Below the pieces are notes generated by a model. That model was not told the origin of the DNA. It did not search any database and saw only the letters and a program-made list of their open reading frames with translations. 64,000 nt of DNA from Tenodera sinensis. Its lineage: Eukaryota; Arthropoda; Insecta; Mantodea; Mantidae. Shown here piece after piece: positions 23,566-34,799 of this stretch. Within the stretch, counting starts at the first letter, position 1. The number at the start of each line of letters is the position of its first letter. The position numbers and the translations under genes were made by a program. The stretch lies in assembly GCA_030765045.1 (NCBI GenBank), contig CM060963.1, positions 67,196,117-67,260,116 on the forward strand, in the 5' to 3' direction.

Positions 23566-23984
23566 CTTAGAAACTGCCATGGAATCGGCTGTTTGTGTCC
23601 GTCACTGGATACTGACCGCCTGGTTGTGTTTCTACAGGTCACATATAGGAACTGATTCACCCTCCAGCTGAAGGAGTGGTGTGGAAAATAGCAGCTAATT
23701 ATGTAAGCGTTTCCAAAGATACAAGGTTGTAATTTGCTGCTTTAATTCTTCTTGTGTAGTTCAGCGGCTTTAGTTGTTGGTCCAACAAACCACAGAGGAC
23801 AGGACATTGACTGTACCATCCCTTAACAACCATCAGAGTTGTAGCGTCAATGGATGTGGGAGATGTATTACATACCCTATAATTTTCCTCAAACTGATTG
23901 CCAAATTGGTGTTCATTATAATTTTGTGTTCACAATGGTTTTAATGTCAATAAAAATTAGGTTTTCCTAAACACTATGATTTGA

Positions 23985-24110
23985 ACTTGCCCCGCTCTGA
24001 AGCAGTATGTTCCGAAACAAAGCTTGGGTCAAAGTCATCTGCCATCAGTTAGAGGATGGTAGAGTTCTGCACCTGATTCTGACCCAAGGTATTTACCGCG
24101 CTAGACCACA
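23985..24110 (-). repeat. Possible tRNA-derived SINE scrap
   Basis: On the minus strand GTGGTCTAGCGCGGTAAATA resembles an A box and GCAAGTTCAAATCATAG a B box about 90 bases later. The spacing is too long for a tRNA gene. Confidence 0.3.
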
Positions 24111-24217
24111 TCTCATGTTAAGAATCGTGCTCACATTATTGCATTTAAAGTCGTGAATAGAGAGTAATTGAGCATGATTTGGACATTTGGTTACTTACTA
24201 TTAAAGCGAAATGTAGG

Positions 24218-24496
24218 TTAAGATCTGCATGGATTCCAGGCAAAGGTATGCAAGAGAGGCAGTTGCATCCGTGACTCACAACACAAGTTAGAGTTAGAGC
24301 GTAAACACAACTGCATTTTCATGCCGTTGTTGTAAGGAAAATCAAAATAAACTGCTGTGTGATCAACAAACTCAACGTAAGAACCTCCAAAACATAAAAA
24401 TTTCTCTAAAAAGCAATATTTAATTAAAGCAGATCCTCTAAAGGCCACACTCAGTATTATGATGAACATTAAAAAATGTACAAGGTATTTTGACAT
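24218..24496 (-). CDS. Hypothetical small secreted-like ORF
   Basis: A 92-codon frame begins MSKYLVHFLMFIIILSVAFR, with the shape of a signal peptide (basic start, about 15 hydrophobic residues, then small residues GSA before a possible cleavage). The remainder has seven or eight cysteines, including a CC pair, and ends in NPCRS. No family was recognised, and no splice or polyA context was found; the ATG context is ordinary. It could be chance in AT-rich DNA or an exon of an unannotated gene. Confidence 0.25.
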   Translation of the reverse strand: MSKYLVHFLMFIIILSVAFRGSALIKYCFLEKFLCFGGSYVEFVDHTAVYFDFPYNNGMKMQLCLRSNSNLCCESRMQLPLLHTFAWNPCRS

Positions 24497-24589
24497 CCAT
24501 GTTTATGAAAGTGAGTTTGGGCTGTGTCATAATACTTCAAACAAATGTTCTGTTGGTCTTTTCTCTAACGAAAAGTGAGTTTGAAACTC

Positions 24590-25145
24590 CAGCAATTCTG
24601 AAGATTTAAATAACATTTATAAGGCACCATAAAACAACTATTTTTGTAATCACAAATGTGAAAAACAACTAAAAATGTTCGGGATAACTCCAAGAATAGA
24701 ATTTTAATTGAATAATCAGTATAAGCTCTCAGTTGAACAGCATAACATTGAAGTGGAAAAGAACAGAGCTTTACTTTCTCATTTTGCATTAGCTGTATGC
24801 TTTCTAGGAAAATAGGCATTTGTTTCTTATGGTCACAATGAGAATGAAGGATCTTCAAACAGAGGCAATTATATTGAATATTTAAATGAATTAGCAATAT
24901 ATAACGCCTCTCTGAAAGAGCACTTGGAAAAGTCGACTGTTTCTCGTGCAACTTCACCTGATATTCAGAATAACTTAATTTCAAATGTGAGTGCCGTCAT
25001 GGCACATGGAATTAAAAAAGATATTTCTGATGCTTCTTTGTTTAATTAATATTAGATGAAAATCCAGACATTAATAGTGAAGAACAACTCTGTACCGTTT
25101 GTTACATAAATGTTGGCGAGAATGTTGAAGAGAGGTTTATTTGAT
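24590..25145 (+). pseudogene. hAT-like (ZMYM1/DUF4371-type) transposase relic
   Basis: Plus-strand translation with frameshifts reads YKLSVEQHNIEVEKNRALLS (about 24720), FLGKQAFVSYGHNENEGSS, then YIEYLNELAIYNASLKEHLE and, near 24940-25020, KSTVSRATSPDIQNNLIS. The HNxEVxKNR, GHxExxxSxNxGNF and L..HL motifs are those of the domain before the hAT catalytic core in ZMYM1-like transposases. The catalytic and dimerisation parts are not recognised downstream. Confidence 0.7.
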
Positions 25146-25149
25146 TTAC

Positions 25150-27270
25150 AGATGTTAAGTTCGGAGAGAAAAGCTAATCCTCTCTTGAATAATGCCCATC
25201 ACAGTATTATCCAACGTTTCTTTCAGACAATAATAAAAGATGAAAACTCTGAAGGGCAATTCTGTTTAGGTTGGTACACATTTTAACAAATTTTACAATA
25301 TTGATTTTCCCTCACCCTTCTTTCGCTACTGACATGAAAGAAATAGGGGTCTTTCAATATATGCTTAGCAAAAGGATCTGCAGTTGTCAAGTCGTTAAGC
25401 ACTGTTGTAAATTCAGAGTTTCTAAAAGGCAGTAGGATTAGGGAGGCCGTGAGGGATACTACTTATATAGTATAAAGTAATGCTGCAGCTTGAAATTTTC
25501 TAATGACATCGGTACAATTTTACCTTAACCACACAGTAACAACTGATGGCAATCACCTTGAACAACAGTTCTAACGAGTTCAACAATCTCTTCTGCTTAT
25601 TCCTAGAGTCTAGGAGAAACATGCTTTTTCCAGTTACAAATGCAAGAAAATGTGGAAAAGAATTTTGGTTCAATGTTATAAGTTGATATGCAAATTCCAT
25701 GTGACCCTCATGATCAAACATTTTGAATGACACCATGTTTAATTTTCATATTTTGTCTCATAATGTTTTGATATAACTCCTATTTGCAGGCTTGCTATCA
25801 ATGCTGTATAATATATTAAAGGATCAGAGTGAAAAGAATTCCAAAGGTATGATGATTCATAGTGGCAGTTGATAAGTATTCATTCTAAGGATACTGAATG
25901 CTAGAGGAACAACAAATGAACTCCAACTGCAATTTCTTGAAAGATGATTTCTCTTTTATGTTGGCACAGATTAAATCAAACTAATATGAACTTATTTATG
26001 CAATATTCCACGTTTATGCTTGATGGATATCTTTATGCATACAACATATAAACCAAAAACTGTGTTTTTAGAGAATAAATTTACGTAAAGCTAAGCTTTT
26101 GGTGATGTCAAGATGAACTAATAAACACACAAGAAACACAAGAAATTTTTATAATGATTCTTCAGGAATATGTGAAAGAATGATAAAGTAATTAAGTTTC
26201 TAGTTGGCTGAAGCTTAAATTTTCTCAAATGTCATATTCATTTCATCTGAAAAAAGGTGATAGTTGAGATGTGCAATAGAAACTTTACTATCCTGCCTTA
26301 AATCATATTTTGTACAAGCAATGCTGTTTAAAAAAGGAGCTAAGGTGATAGTATCTAATAAAACCAAAGAAAAATTTAGCATTACTTAGGTGTAGGACAT
26401 AGATTTTGCAACATCACGCTAGAAATTAATATAAAATATACTCTTAGTACTAACTTCATGTTGCACAGACATTTGAAAAATACCTTTTTTATTTAATCTT
26501 TTCTCTTTTGTGCAGCCATAAATAACATACCATGTAGTGAAATTAGCTATTTTTAGAAAAATGGTAGGTATTATTATTATTATTTGTCAGTGCAAAATTC
26601 TCAAAAATTCTCATCTCTGAGGCCAGCAGTGAGAGAGAGAGCATACCTAAAAATTCTAATTGTTTATGAAAGTTTTCTAAAACCTTTGCTATTAGCCACA
26701 CTGGTATAAAGTGGGAGATACAGCTTATTTTTATCCATTATAGATATTCTCCCTCTGTCTTGGATATATTTTCTACACATTAAATTGTGGCCCTAATTGT
26801 TGTCCAGATACAAAATCTGGATAACACTATAGTTGATTTTATTGGTCTCATACAATAATTGGCACTTTATATGCTATTTGTAAATGAATCTTGCCATAAT
26901 TTCAAGAAAGTAAGCCAACCTTTAAATTACAGATACTGTGTGATCTGTAAACCATAGTCAGATGAGCACCCATAAACATTTTATATTTTATTTTAAATAT
27001 TTTATTCTTGTCTCTATATTTCAAATTGGCATTTTTTCTCAGTCATGTGAGATGATTAACAAAATATTAAGCAAAATGAACACAACATCTTCAGTAACCA
27101 ACACAAGCCTTCATTAATATTTATGAGTGTGGAAAATATAAGAGAACATGAAGATAAATTTCTATTATAAGTGATTAAGAAAGTATGATAGAGATGAATA
27201 ATGTAGGTATGTGAAGTTTTTCTTGCACTTATCCTGCAAATGTTCAAGGCTAATGGCTGTTCCTCTTGAC
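25150..27270. other. No gene seen
   Basis: AT-rich, with no recognisable coding block. It lies downstream (3') of the KChIP polyA signal. Confidence 0.4.
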
Positions 27271-27276
27271 TTTATT
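27271..27276 (-). promoter_or_regulatory. Polyadenylation signal of the KChIP gene
   Basis: AATAAA on the minus strand about 130 nt beyond the stop codon at 27405; the first canonical signal seen after the stop, so the 3'UTR may be about 150 nt. Confidence 0.5.
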
Positions 27277-27404
27277 CTTGCTGATCTGGAGCCATGTTGA
27301 GCAAATCTTGAACACCATCCACAACTGAATGGTTCTTGCTCATCGTTTGTTAAACAGTTGTTTCATGACCAACAGGGCGGCGGTCTGCCGCGAACTGGTG
27401 ACTG

Positions 27405-27515
27405 TCAGAAGGATGAATCAAACACAGCCATAGAACGAGAGATTTCTTCATCCCTCATGCAGCAGTCTAAGAACTCCTCTAATGTCACAACCCCGTCTCG
27501 GTTTTGGTCCATCTT
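27405..27515 (-). CDS. KChIP: KChIP terminal coding exon (EF4)
   Basis: A TTCCAG acceptor precedes AAG at 27515. The exon encodes 36 residues beginning KMDQNRDGVVTLEEFLDCCM, followed by RDEEISRSMAVFDSSF and TGA at 27407-27405. The loop DQNRDGVVTLEE is a complete EF-hand (D, N, D at positions 1, 3, 5; E at 12). KMDxNxDGxVTLxEF is the start of the last exon in KChIP genes, and the exon begins in phase 0 after the previous exon. The tail differs from vertebrate KChIPs, as expected for the variable C-terminus. Confidence 0.92.
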   Translation of the reverse strand, partial: KMDQNRDGVVTLEEFLDCCMRDEEISRSMAVFDSSF

Positions 27516-27584
27516 CTGGAAATAATAAATACCATTTCAGTTTTTGTTTGTAACTGTGAAGCTATTGTCCCTCATTACATATTC

Positions 27585-28445
27585 ATACAAAAATACTTGA
27601 TGTGTTGCACTCACATGTCTTTTTCTACTCTTGTATTAACTATTCTTACAAACTCTAATTCCTCTATCTTCTTGGTGTTAGTTGAGATAAACATTTGCAG
27701 CAACTATCTTATTGCTTAGTTTCTTGTAGGTGCAAGGAGAATATGGGAATACAGTAGGCTTTGAGCGACAGACAAATCTTTTAAAGCTTTGAGATTCCAT
27801 TCTCTTTGCACGGTTGAAATATAAAAAATGAATAACGATCTTCCATTTGACGAAAGTTTAAGCAAGCATTCCAAAAGATACGCAAATAACAAGGAATATC
27901 TCCAAAATGGTTCACTCTACAAAAATTATTTGGACATAAATTGTGCGATTTAGCAAAACCTACATTTTGTTTGTACAGTAAGATTTGTTCTATCTCTTAC
28001 AGTTTACCAGTTATGTAAAAATCATCTAGTTAAACAGGACTACGTAAGCTATAGCCAGAAAATTCAAAATATGCATGTCATTAGCTATAAAACTATCTCA
28101 AATATATGACATTTTAATCAAAATCGTTAGAGCCACTTTCGAGAAAATAAAAATTTTCGACAAATTTTCCACGTAAAGGGTAGTTTATGGTGGGGGAACT
28201 TTCTTCAAAATCTTCGTGTTTCATCCTTAAAAGATATTAAACTTAAATACCAACCGACTTTCCGTTTTTGAGTTATTCTCTTCACATACAGACAGACACA
28301 CATACACACACGGACCTTTTTCTGAAAATACTGTTTTTGGAAGCCTCAAAATATATATTTCCGGTGAAGTCTCGACATCGAATTTTAGGGTGGAATACAA
28401 TTCTTCCTCTACCAACTATAGTACCTATGCAGTAGAGAAAGTAAT
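27585..28445 (-). repeat. Repeat family R, near full copy in the last KChIP intron
   Basis: Orientation is defined here as minus because the copy at 43824-44745 is taken as plus. It runs from TGATGTGTTGCACTCACATG through TTCTTGTAGGTGCAAGGAGA, AATATCTCCAAAATGGTTCA, CTATAGCCAGAAAATTCAA, TTAGAGCCACTTTCGAGAAA, CGTTTTTGAGTTATTCTC, a short AC repeat and ATATTTCCGGTGAAGTCTCG, to CAGTAGAGAAAGTAAT. No coding frame. It shares orientation with the host gene. Confidence 0.75.
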
Positions 28446-29378
28446 ATACGCTTTCCTCTTCGAAAGGAAACTCATGATGGCATTTAGCTCATTAATTTAT
28501 TGGGGCCATGCAACATTTACTTTGCTAATTCTCAATCAACTAGAATGAAGCATCATTGGAAGATCAAGCATAGGATGTTAGGGATGTGAATATGCAGATT
28601 TCGTGTTATGATTGATTCAACTATAACAAATAAAAGTACAATAACCAATTCAACTATCGTGAAAGGAGATAATTGAAAATTGTTGAATAATTATCTGCAC
28701 AGTCTGGTAACAGAGCAGGACTGAACAAGGGAATGTATTGTTTACTAATCGGCTTCCATTAGCCCATGCACGCATTCACACCTACGACAAGTGAAAGTCA
28801 AAGGCAGGCCAGGACTCGAAAGCTGGTTTCGTCACATGTCTGTGTGTTTATCAGCTACTGCAAGTAACGAGGGGAGGGGTGATCTTGATTATGAGCAGTC
28901 AACACAAGACTATAGTAGGTAGTGTTTACTGTCAGTATTCCTGACCTTCCGTTTTACGCGCACGAAAAAGCAATTGGCAAGTGTATGTTCTAGACACGCT
29001 AGAATCCAATTAATTTGTAGCTAAAGGTCCCATTTTTGCAAGAAATGAAAAGTACACAAATAACTCATTTTTTGAAGCTCTACCTCTCGATGCCAATTAC
29101 TGAAGTAAACTATAAAGGAGTGATGACATGTGGGCAAGCAAACATTCGAGCAATTTTATTTTTTGTTTATGGAACCAAGCACTATACAGAAAAACGACAG
29201 GAACTTATGTTTCAGCTTAATGTCAAGAAGTTGTTGTTAAAGTCTGCATAAATGTACCACAAACACATTGTATACGTTTGGATACTTTCAATTCTGTTTG
29301 CAGCATACATCACGAATACACGTTCAACACATTGTATGTAAACACAACTTTTAGACTAATTTCTATAGGCATACCAAC

Positions 29379-29591
29379 CTGAAAGATGCGATCCACCTTC
29401 TCGCGGACAGTGGTCTCGTCCACACAGGGATCTGTGAATTTGCCCATCAGGTCGTATATCGCTGTCACAATGTCTGTCATCTCTTCGCGCGTGATGCACC
29501 CATCGCCGTTGATGTCGTACAGAGAGAATGTCCAACGCAGCTTCTCATCGAGAGAGCCCCGTGATAAGATGGAGAGTCCTTGTACGAAATC
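29379..29591 (-). CDS. KChIP: KChIP internal coding exon (EF3)
   Basis: 213 nt, phase 0 at both ends, with acceptor TGCTTCAG before GAT and donor GTTGGT after CAG. It encodes 71 residues from DFVQGLSILSRGSLDEKLRW through the EF3 loop DINGDGCITREE (canonical ligands) to EKVDRIFQ. KChIPs are cytosolic EF-hand proteins of the neuronal calcium sensor group; in vertebrates and flies they bind the N-terminus of Kv4 (Shal) potassium channels and tune A-type current. As I recall, vertebrate genes split this stretch into exons of 108 and 105 nt; their sum is 213, so the intervening intron is absent here. The fly relative is CG5890. Confidence 0.95.
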
Positions 29592-29719
29592 CTGAAGCAA
29601 CACACAAACATGTAGTGCATTAGATTTACATTGTAGGATTTTGGGAAAAATACATTCGTATATATACATATTCCCTAAATTTTTATATAAAAACCTAAAC
29701 CTCCAACGCAACAGACCAT

Positions 29720-30031
29720 GAAGGGCCAAGGCTTGCCGTCCAGCCGCTGCGTTCCCCACCTCTGCCCACCACAGGCGTCATGAGTGGGTGCAGAGTGGAA
29801 CATGGTCAGTGAACCGAGCCCTTCCGGTCAGTTATGTGGCCTTCACTACCTAGGGTCGCTACTTCTTCATCAAGCAGGTCTTCAATTGGCCCCTCCGGGA
29901 CCTAAAAGAGGCTGAGTGGACCCCGTGGCAGACCTCCCAGCGGGGAAAAATTCCCACGTCGGTATCGAGGATCGAACCTGAGTTCTCCGTCTCAGAGACA
30001 GGCGCTCTACCAACTGTGCTACGGAGGCGGT
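29720..30031 (-). mobile_element. tRNA-derived SINE-2 in a KChIP intron
   Basis: On the minus strand it starts with GCCTCCGTAGCACAGTTGGT and AGAGCGCCTG (A box, with a Lys/Arg-like tRNA head), then CAGGTTCGATCCTCG (B box) at near-tRNA spacing. A GC-rich tail of about 230 bases follows, and no A tail was seen. The head resembles the extra tRNA-like unit at 61265-61313. Confidence 0.65.
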
Positions 30032-30259
30032 CTAATTTGTATGTGGGAGGCGTAAGTAGGTAGGTACTGTTAATTTTTTTTTTAAACATAACAAAAGGGC
30101 AGGCAAAACATGTCTAATAAATGTGAGATGCATCGATCCTGTTAGTCTGTTAGGCAGTAGATATGTTCAGGTCGTTCATTCGCATACACACACAATGTGT
30201 ACAGATTACTAAAGGGCTGCATAGTTTCCGTATTAAGACGCAAAGACGAATAGGAACAC

Positions 30260-30395
30260 GTTGTTACAACAGTTCGTTCTCAGACTTCGACACTCTCCAA
30301 CGTCCAAACCGTGCATTTCCGGATTCCTTTTTGAAAACCGATCAGTTTGCCACCCTGCACAACGTGCTGTGGGACACCTTGTAATTTTGCATTGT
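30260..30395 (+). pseudogene. 3' scrap of an IS630/mariner-like element
   Basis: CGTCCAAACCGTGCATTTCC and GAAAACCGATCAGTTTGCC match the 3' end of the relic at 37540-38010, and GTGGGACACCTTGTAA resembles its terminal GGGGACACCCCGTATAA. Confidence 0.55.
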
Positions 30396-30796
30396 CATTT
30401 TTCAGAGAGGCCTCTTAGCTTAGGGTTAGGTAACTTTGTGGACAGCACCTGTCCAGGACAGGCGCTGAACATCTTGTTGTTTACTACCGTGATATAAATC
30501 TATCGAAGATTCTTATGAAAGTCTTTGACAGACCTGCCTTAATAGATTGCTTGATGCAACGCACCAGTTTTTTTTTTTTCTACTGACTATGTTAATTGAG
30601 ATAACGATTTCCGGATCCACGTTTGGTGCGTCTGCTTACTTCCATTTCTTTTCTTTCCCTCATGGTCTTCCCTGATTTATAGGCAGTCTGGATTGGAACC
30701 ATGCAAACCAAAGTTCTTATCCTCCTCGGTTATTTAATTTGCTCATTCCACTTTTAGGATCTCAGCGTCAGGACCGGCGGATGAACTCTCACGATA

Positions 30797-31131
30797 GAAG
30801 TGTTTAGACCCTGGCATCGATATCTCCTTCCGGATAGTGGCGATATTGGAGCGTTCTCCGATCTATATCATACCAGGCTGGCGAGGAAACAAAGGCGCTC
30901 AAGGTCAAGCTCCTCACTCCACTCACGCGAACAAACACGTGACTAACAACAATCAAGCGGCAAAATAAAGAGTTTTCCAAGCTTTCCGGAACTGCACCGC
31001 AGCCGGCGTGTTTGTAAAAGTTCCAGAAAGGACCATGTGACGTCATCCCCGCTGTATAAGAAGGCGAGGTAATAGCAAGAGAGAACTGCAGACATGTGTC
31101 GGTCATTGCTTCAGTAAGTGCGACACAGCTG

Positions 31132-31164
<33 letters not shown>

Positions 31165-31439
31165 GTGATACTGTCATCGTGAAAGGTACTTGCGTTGAAG
31201 TGAAGAAGTTTTAACGAGCGTCGAGTGACTGTATCGTGTATGAGGGATAGAGAATGTGAAGAAAGACAGAAAGGACTGAGTCAAGGCTATGAGAAGAAAA
31301 CAGTTGGGAATTGTAATATCACGAAATACTGTAGACTGTGTTAACTTCGGTAGAAGAGAATTGTGTTTTTGTGCCAAAGTTTAGAGAAGAATAAAGTGAT
31401 AGAAAAGTAACTGGACTGGACTTTTGTCGCATTGTCACA
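30797..31439 (+). mobile_element. LTR copy 1 (probably solo) in a KChIP intron
   Basis: Homologous to 38925-39410 and 57475-58056 from about 30868 on; the first 70 bases differ and the 5' limit is uncertain. It carries TGACGTCA (31038-31045), TGTATAAG as a TATA-like box (31053), a CT microsatellite (about 31131-31158), AATAAA (31390-31395), and ends ATTGTCACA at 31439. Copy 2 begins TGTGAC, so the ends form a short TGTGAC/GTCACA inverted repeat. No internal retroelement sequence follows. Its orientation is opposite to KChIP. Confidence 0.65.
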
Positions 31440-32299
31440 ATATCCTAAAAATCATAAATATTTACCGCTAGAAATTATAGAAAGATGATAATTTGGTGGA
31501 AAAAGTAGATATTTAAAGTTTCGGTATGTGCAGATCATATATTCTGTCTTTGATGCGTCTACCAGTATTTATTTTTTACTATGGTTAAGAAGAATATATT
31601 TTAAGATAAATTACGTTTAGCAAAAAAGAAAAGTCTTGAAAAATAAACTTTTGGCATTTTTAAATGCTAACCAGTAGTCTGCTTTCCTGAACGTTTATGA
31701 AAATGATTCGCACAACAAAGCATTTCACATGCTGATCTACCAGGCTGACCTTTAAACTTGAATCAATGGAGAAGAGTTGAAGGGTGCGAGCCCATTGAGC
31801 GTGACCTACAGGGATGTGGGACGTATCTCGCAATAAAACTCGATGGACATGGAGAAATAATAAAAGAAAATATTCAGCATCCTTCTGCGGAATGCACAGA
31901 ACTTGTTCTTCACCCTACAGTTTGGTTTCCAGACGCTGATGCTGGTATTGGATAAATCCACTTCAAATATGGAGCAGCAAATGTTTTTAAACGTACCTGG
32001 ATTAATAAAACAATAATTCTGATGTTTAAAAACGTTCCTCGAATTAATAAATGCGCGTAATTTCTACGTAGTTGGTGCTTACAGCTTACTTTAAAGATTC
32101 TTATACGTTCTTGAAAATTGTAAAAAAAAAAAAAAATTTAGCTTGTTGAACGAAGGGAACGATCGCACTTTTATTGTAAACTTGTGTATAAAATATTCCT
32201 TAATTGCATACCTCGCATCTGTTTGTCCATTAAACAAGGTACGGAAATCGACACCTAATTTCGTCGTCGGGTGAAGACAGTTGTTTTTTGGTAACCAAG

Positions 32300-33070
32300 A
32301 ATATCTTCTTCGTGTTATTTGAGATAAACATTTGCAGACACTTTATTGCTCATTTCCTTGTAGGTGCAAAGGAAATATGAGAATACAGTAGGCTTTGAGC
32401 GATAGTCATATCTTTTAAAGCTTTCAAATTCCCTTCTCTTTGCACGGTTAACATATAGAAAAACGAACAAGATGTTTTCAACGAAAGTTTGTTTTCTGAA
32501 ACTTGAAAGTGACACAAATGACAATGAATATCTCCAAATGGTTCACTCTACAAAAAAGTTTATTTGGATAAACATTGTGTTTTAGCAAGATCTATATTTT
32601 TTGTATAGTAAGATTTTGTCTATCTCTCACAGTTTATGAATTGTTCAAAAGTCATCCAGAGTAAATAGGGCTATTTAGGCTATAGCCAGAAAATTGAAAA
32701 TATACATTTCATTTGTCATAAAAATATCTCAAACATACGTCACTTTAATCAAAATCATTAGAGCCATTTTCAAAAAAATAAAAGTTTTGAAAGATTTTCC
32801 GTGTAGAGGGTGGTTTAGGGTGTCGCATCCTTGAAAGATATTAAACTCAAATAGAAACTTTTGCTTTTAACCGACTTTTCGTATTTGAGTTATGCTGCCC
32901 ACAGATTGACACACACACGCACGCACGCGCACACACACACACGGAACTTTTCCAAAATTTCCAAAATTTTTGGATTCAGGGGGTCTCAAAACATATATTT
33001 CCGGCGAAATCTCGACAGCGATTTTTTGGGTGGAATACATTACTTTTTCTACCTACTTGTTGAGAAAGTA
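32300..33070 (-). repeat. Repeat family R copy in a KChIP intron
   Basis: Starts near GTGTTATTTGAGATAAACAT and passes TTCCTTGTAGGTGCAAAGGA, CAAATGGTTCACTCTAC, CTATAGCCAGAAAATTGAA, TTAGAGCCATTTTC and an ACACGCACGCACGCGCACAC segment, then CATATATTTCCGGCGAAATC, to TTGAGAAAGTAAAATTAC. Confidence 0.7.
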
Positions 33071-33539
33071 AAATTACTCTACAGGGATTGATTCAATATA
33101 TGTACTTTATTTATAGGTTTTTAGAGGAACATAGTATATCAAGTTTTGAATGGAAGTCATGTAAGGCAATGCATGTTTCGATATTCACAGAAGGCAGGGT
33201 GAAATATCATGATTCAAATCTCCCACTTTATCTGCATCCTACGTGCCCCGCTTGTTGCAAACAGAACCTCTGAAGGATGTTACGCTTAAAATTATCTGGT
33301 GTGTGCTGAGTAATTATTGCTTCACCAGAAGTCATACAAATAGGTCTTTCTCCAAATGTGTATTAGTCTCACGAACGAAACTCTATGTAGTTCAGAACGA
33401 AAGAGTCAGGAGAAGTTAGATTTGATGATCGTAGTGGCCAAGGAGTTGGTTCACCGCGACCTATCAACCGATCCCTGTCACAGACGTCATGCATCTTCTA
33501 GGCTACCGTAGACTATACGTGTAGACTATCGTAATTTTC

Positions 33540-33900
33540 CTAGTAGAATTGGTCAGTTAAGAACCTACCCGCGTTACCTGTACGTAAGGTGTGTTGCATA
33601 CCTATCCGGCGTTGCCTCATATCGATGGCTTGTTTACCTTGTTATGTTTTACTAGATTCCTCTAGAAAGTGGAAGCGAAACTGAGAGTTTATAAAGGGCC
33701 ACTTAACCTAAGGAACATCCGTGTCTCCAAAAACATTTGAAAGCTCCTCTAAGTATACTACAGTTCAGATCGAAGACACTGATAGTAATCACGAGTAATG
33801 TTATTTTGAACCGAAAAGCACAATTTTTATTTTGATCACAGTGTACAAAGTTATGATAATACATTTTAGTGATCATTATGTTACACTTTTTCATTAAATT
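33540..33900 (+). repeat. Repeat family B, copy 1
   Basis: Inverted homologue of 63400-63715. Shared landmarks are TTGGTCAGTTAAGAACCTAC, CGCGTTACCTGTACGT, GTGTGTTGCATAC, GAGAGTTTATAAAG, GAACAT..CTCCAAA and TGATCACAG. No open frame; nature unknown. Confidence 0.6.
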
Positions 33901-34213
33901 TTTTAATTGATTGTGTTTTATATTATGTTTCTTTCCATACTATATGCTGCCAATACTATTGGTAACTCCACCATTTACTACGTCACTTATGCGTTGTACC
34001 AAAACTATCGAACTGTAGTGGGCACGACTGAAAGTCGTGAAGTTTGCACCTCACAATAGCAAACGGAAGAAATAAGGGGCGCACTCATTCTACCTGTCAT
34101 TGTTACAATCACAGCTTTCGATTGTGGTAACGTAATGCAGCAAATGTTGCATCGTGATTTAGGTAATCAGCCATTTATGTCTGGTGTTTGAAACTGACAA
34201 AACATGCACTTAC

Positions 34214-34287
34214 CTCGAAGCTAAGCAGACCGCTGTTATCCTGGTCAAGAGTGTTAAACACGTAGTGGGCGTACTGACTCGTATTCG
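34214..34287 (-). CDS. KChIP: KChIP internal coding exon (EF2)
   Basis: 74 nt with acceptor TTTCTTTGCAG and donor GTAAGT. Two bases complete a codon from the missing upstream exon, then come 24 codons: NTSQYAHYVFNTLDQDNSGL and LSFE, joining to DF of the next exon. SxYAHxxFNxxD..xxGxxxFEDF is a KChIP signature. The EF2 loop DQDNSGLLSFE+D has Asp, not Glu, at position 12 as in other KChIPs. The upstream exon (EF1 and N-terminus) was not found in 34288-64000. Confidence 0.93.
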
Positions 34288-34428
34288 CTGCAAAGAAAGC
34301 AAAATCTATGTTAGTTCAATCTAGCATCATCCAATTATGCTGAATTACTCTGGGTGATCAGCTTTCTTTTCAGAAGAGATGATAGTATTGGTTTAGCTAA
34401 TTTATTTTCTGATATTTTAGTCTTGAAT

Positions 34429-34775
34429 GCCAACACCACGACCACGACCACGACCACGACCCCACCACCACCAACCATCAACCACCACCACCAACCACCA
34501 ACTACCACCACCAACCACCAACTACCACCACCAACCACCAACCACCACCACCAACCACCAACTACCACCACCAACCACCAACTACCACCACCAACCACCA
34601 ACCACCACCAACCACCAACTACCACCACCAACCACCAACTACCACCACCAACCACCACCACCAATCACCACCACCACCAACCACCACCACCACCAACCAC
34701 CACCACCAACCACCACCACCCCAACCACCACCACCGCCACCGCCACCGCGACCGCCACCACCACCACCACCAGAA
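34429..34775. repeat. 20 bp A/C-only minisatellite in a KChIP intron
   Basis: A short CCACGA run, then repeats of ACTACCACCACCAACCACCA with small variants, then irregular CCACCAACC units and CCACCG. The plus strand is almost free of G and T over 300 bases. The minus strand, which is the sense strand of KChIP, reads as runs of GGTGG and GGTTGG. Open frames on both strands (His/Thr/Pro- or Trp/Val/Gly-rich) are translations of the repeat. Confidence 0.95.
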
Positions 34776-34799
34776 CGAAGAGGGCTCCAGAGGCTACTC

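Noticed and set aside
24565..24984. 139-codon minus frame
   Set aside because: Antisense shadow of the hAT-like relic, whose plus-strand motifs are recognisable.
29310..29759. 149-codon frame taken as a whole protein
   Set aside because: Only 29379-29591 is coding; the splice borders and KChIP similarity end there, and the rest reads into intron and SINE.
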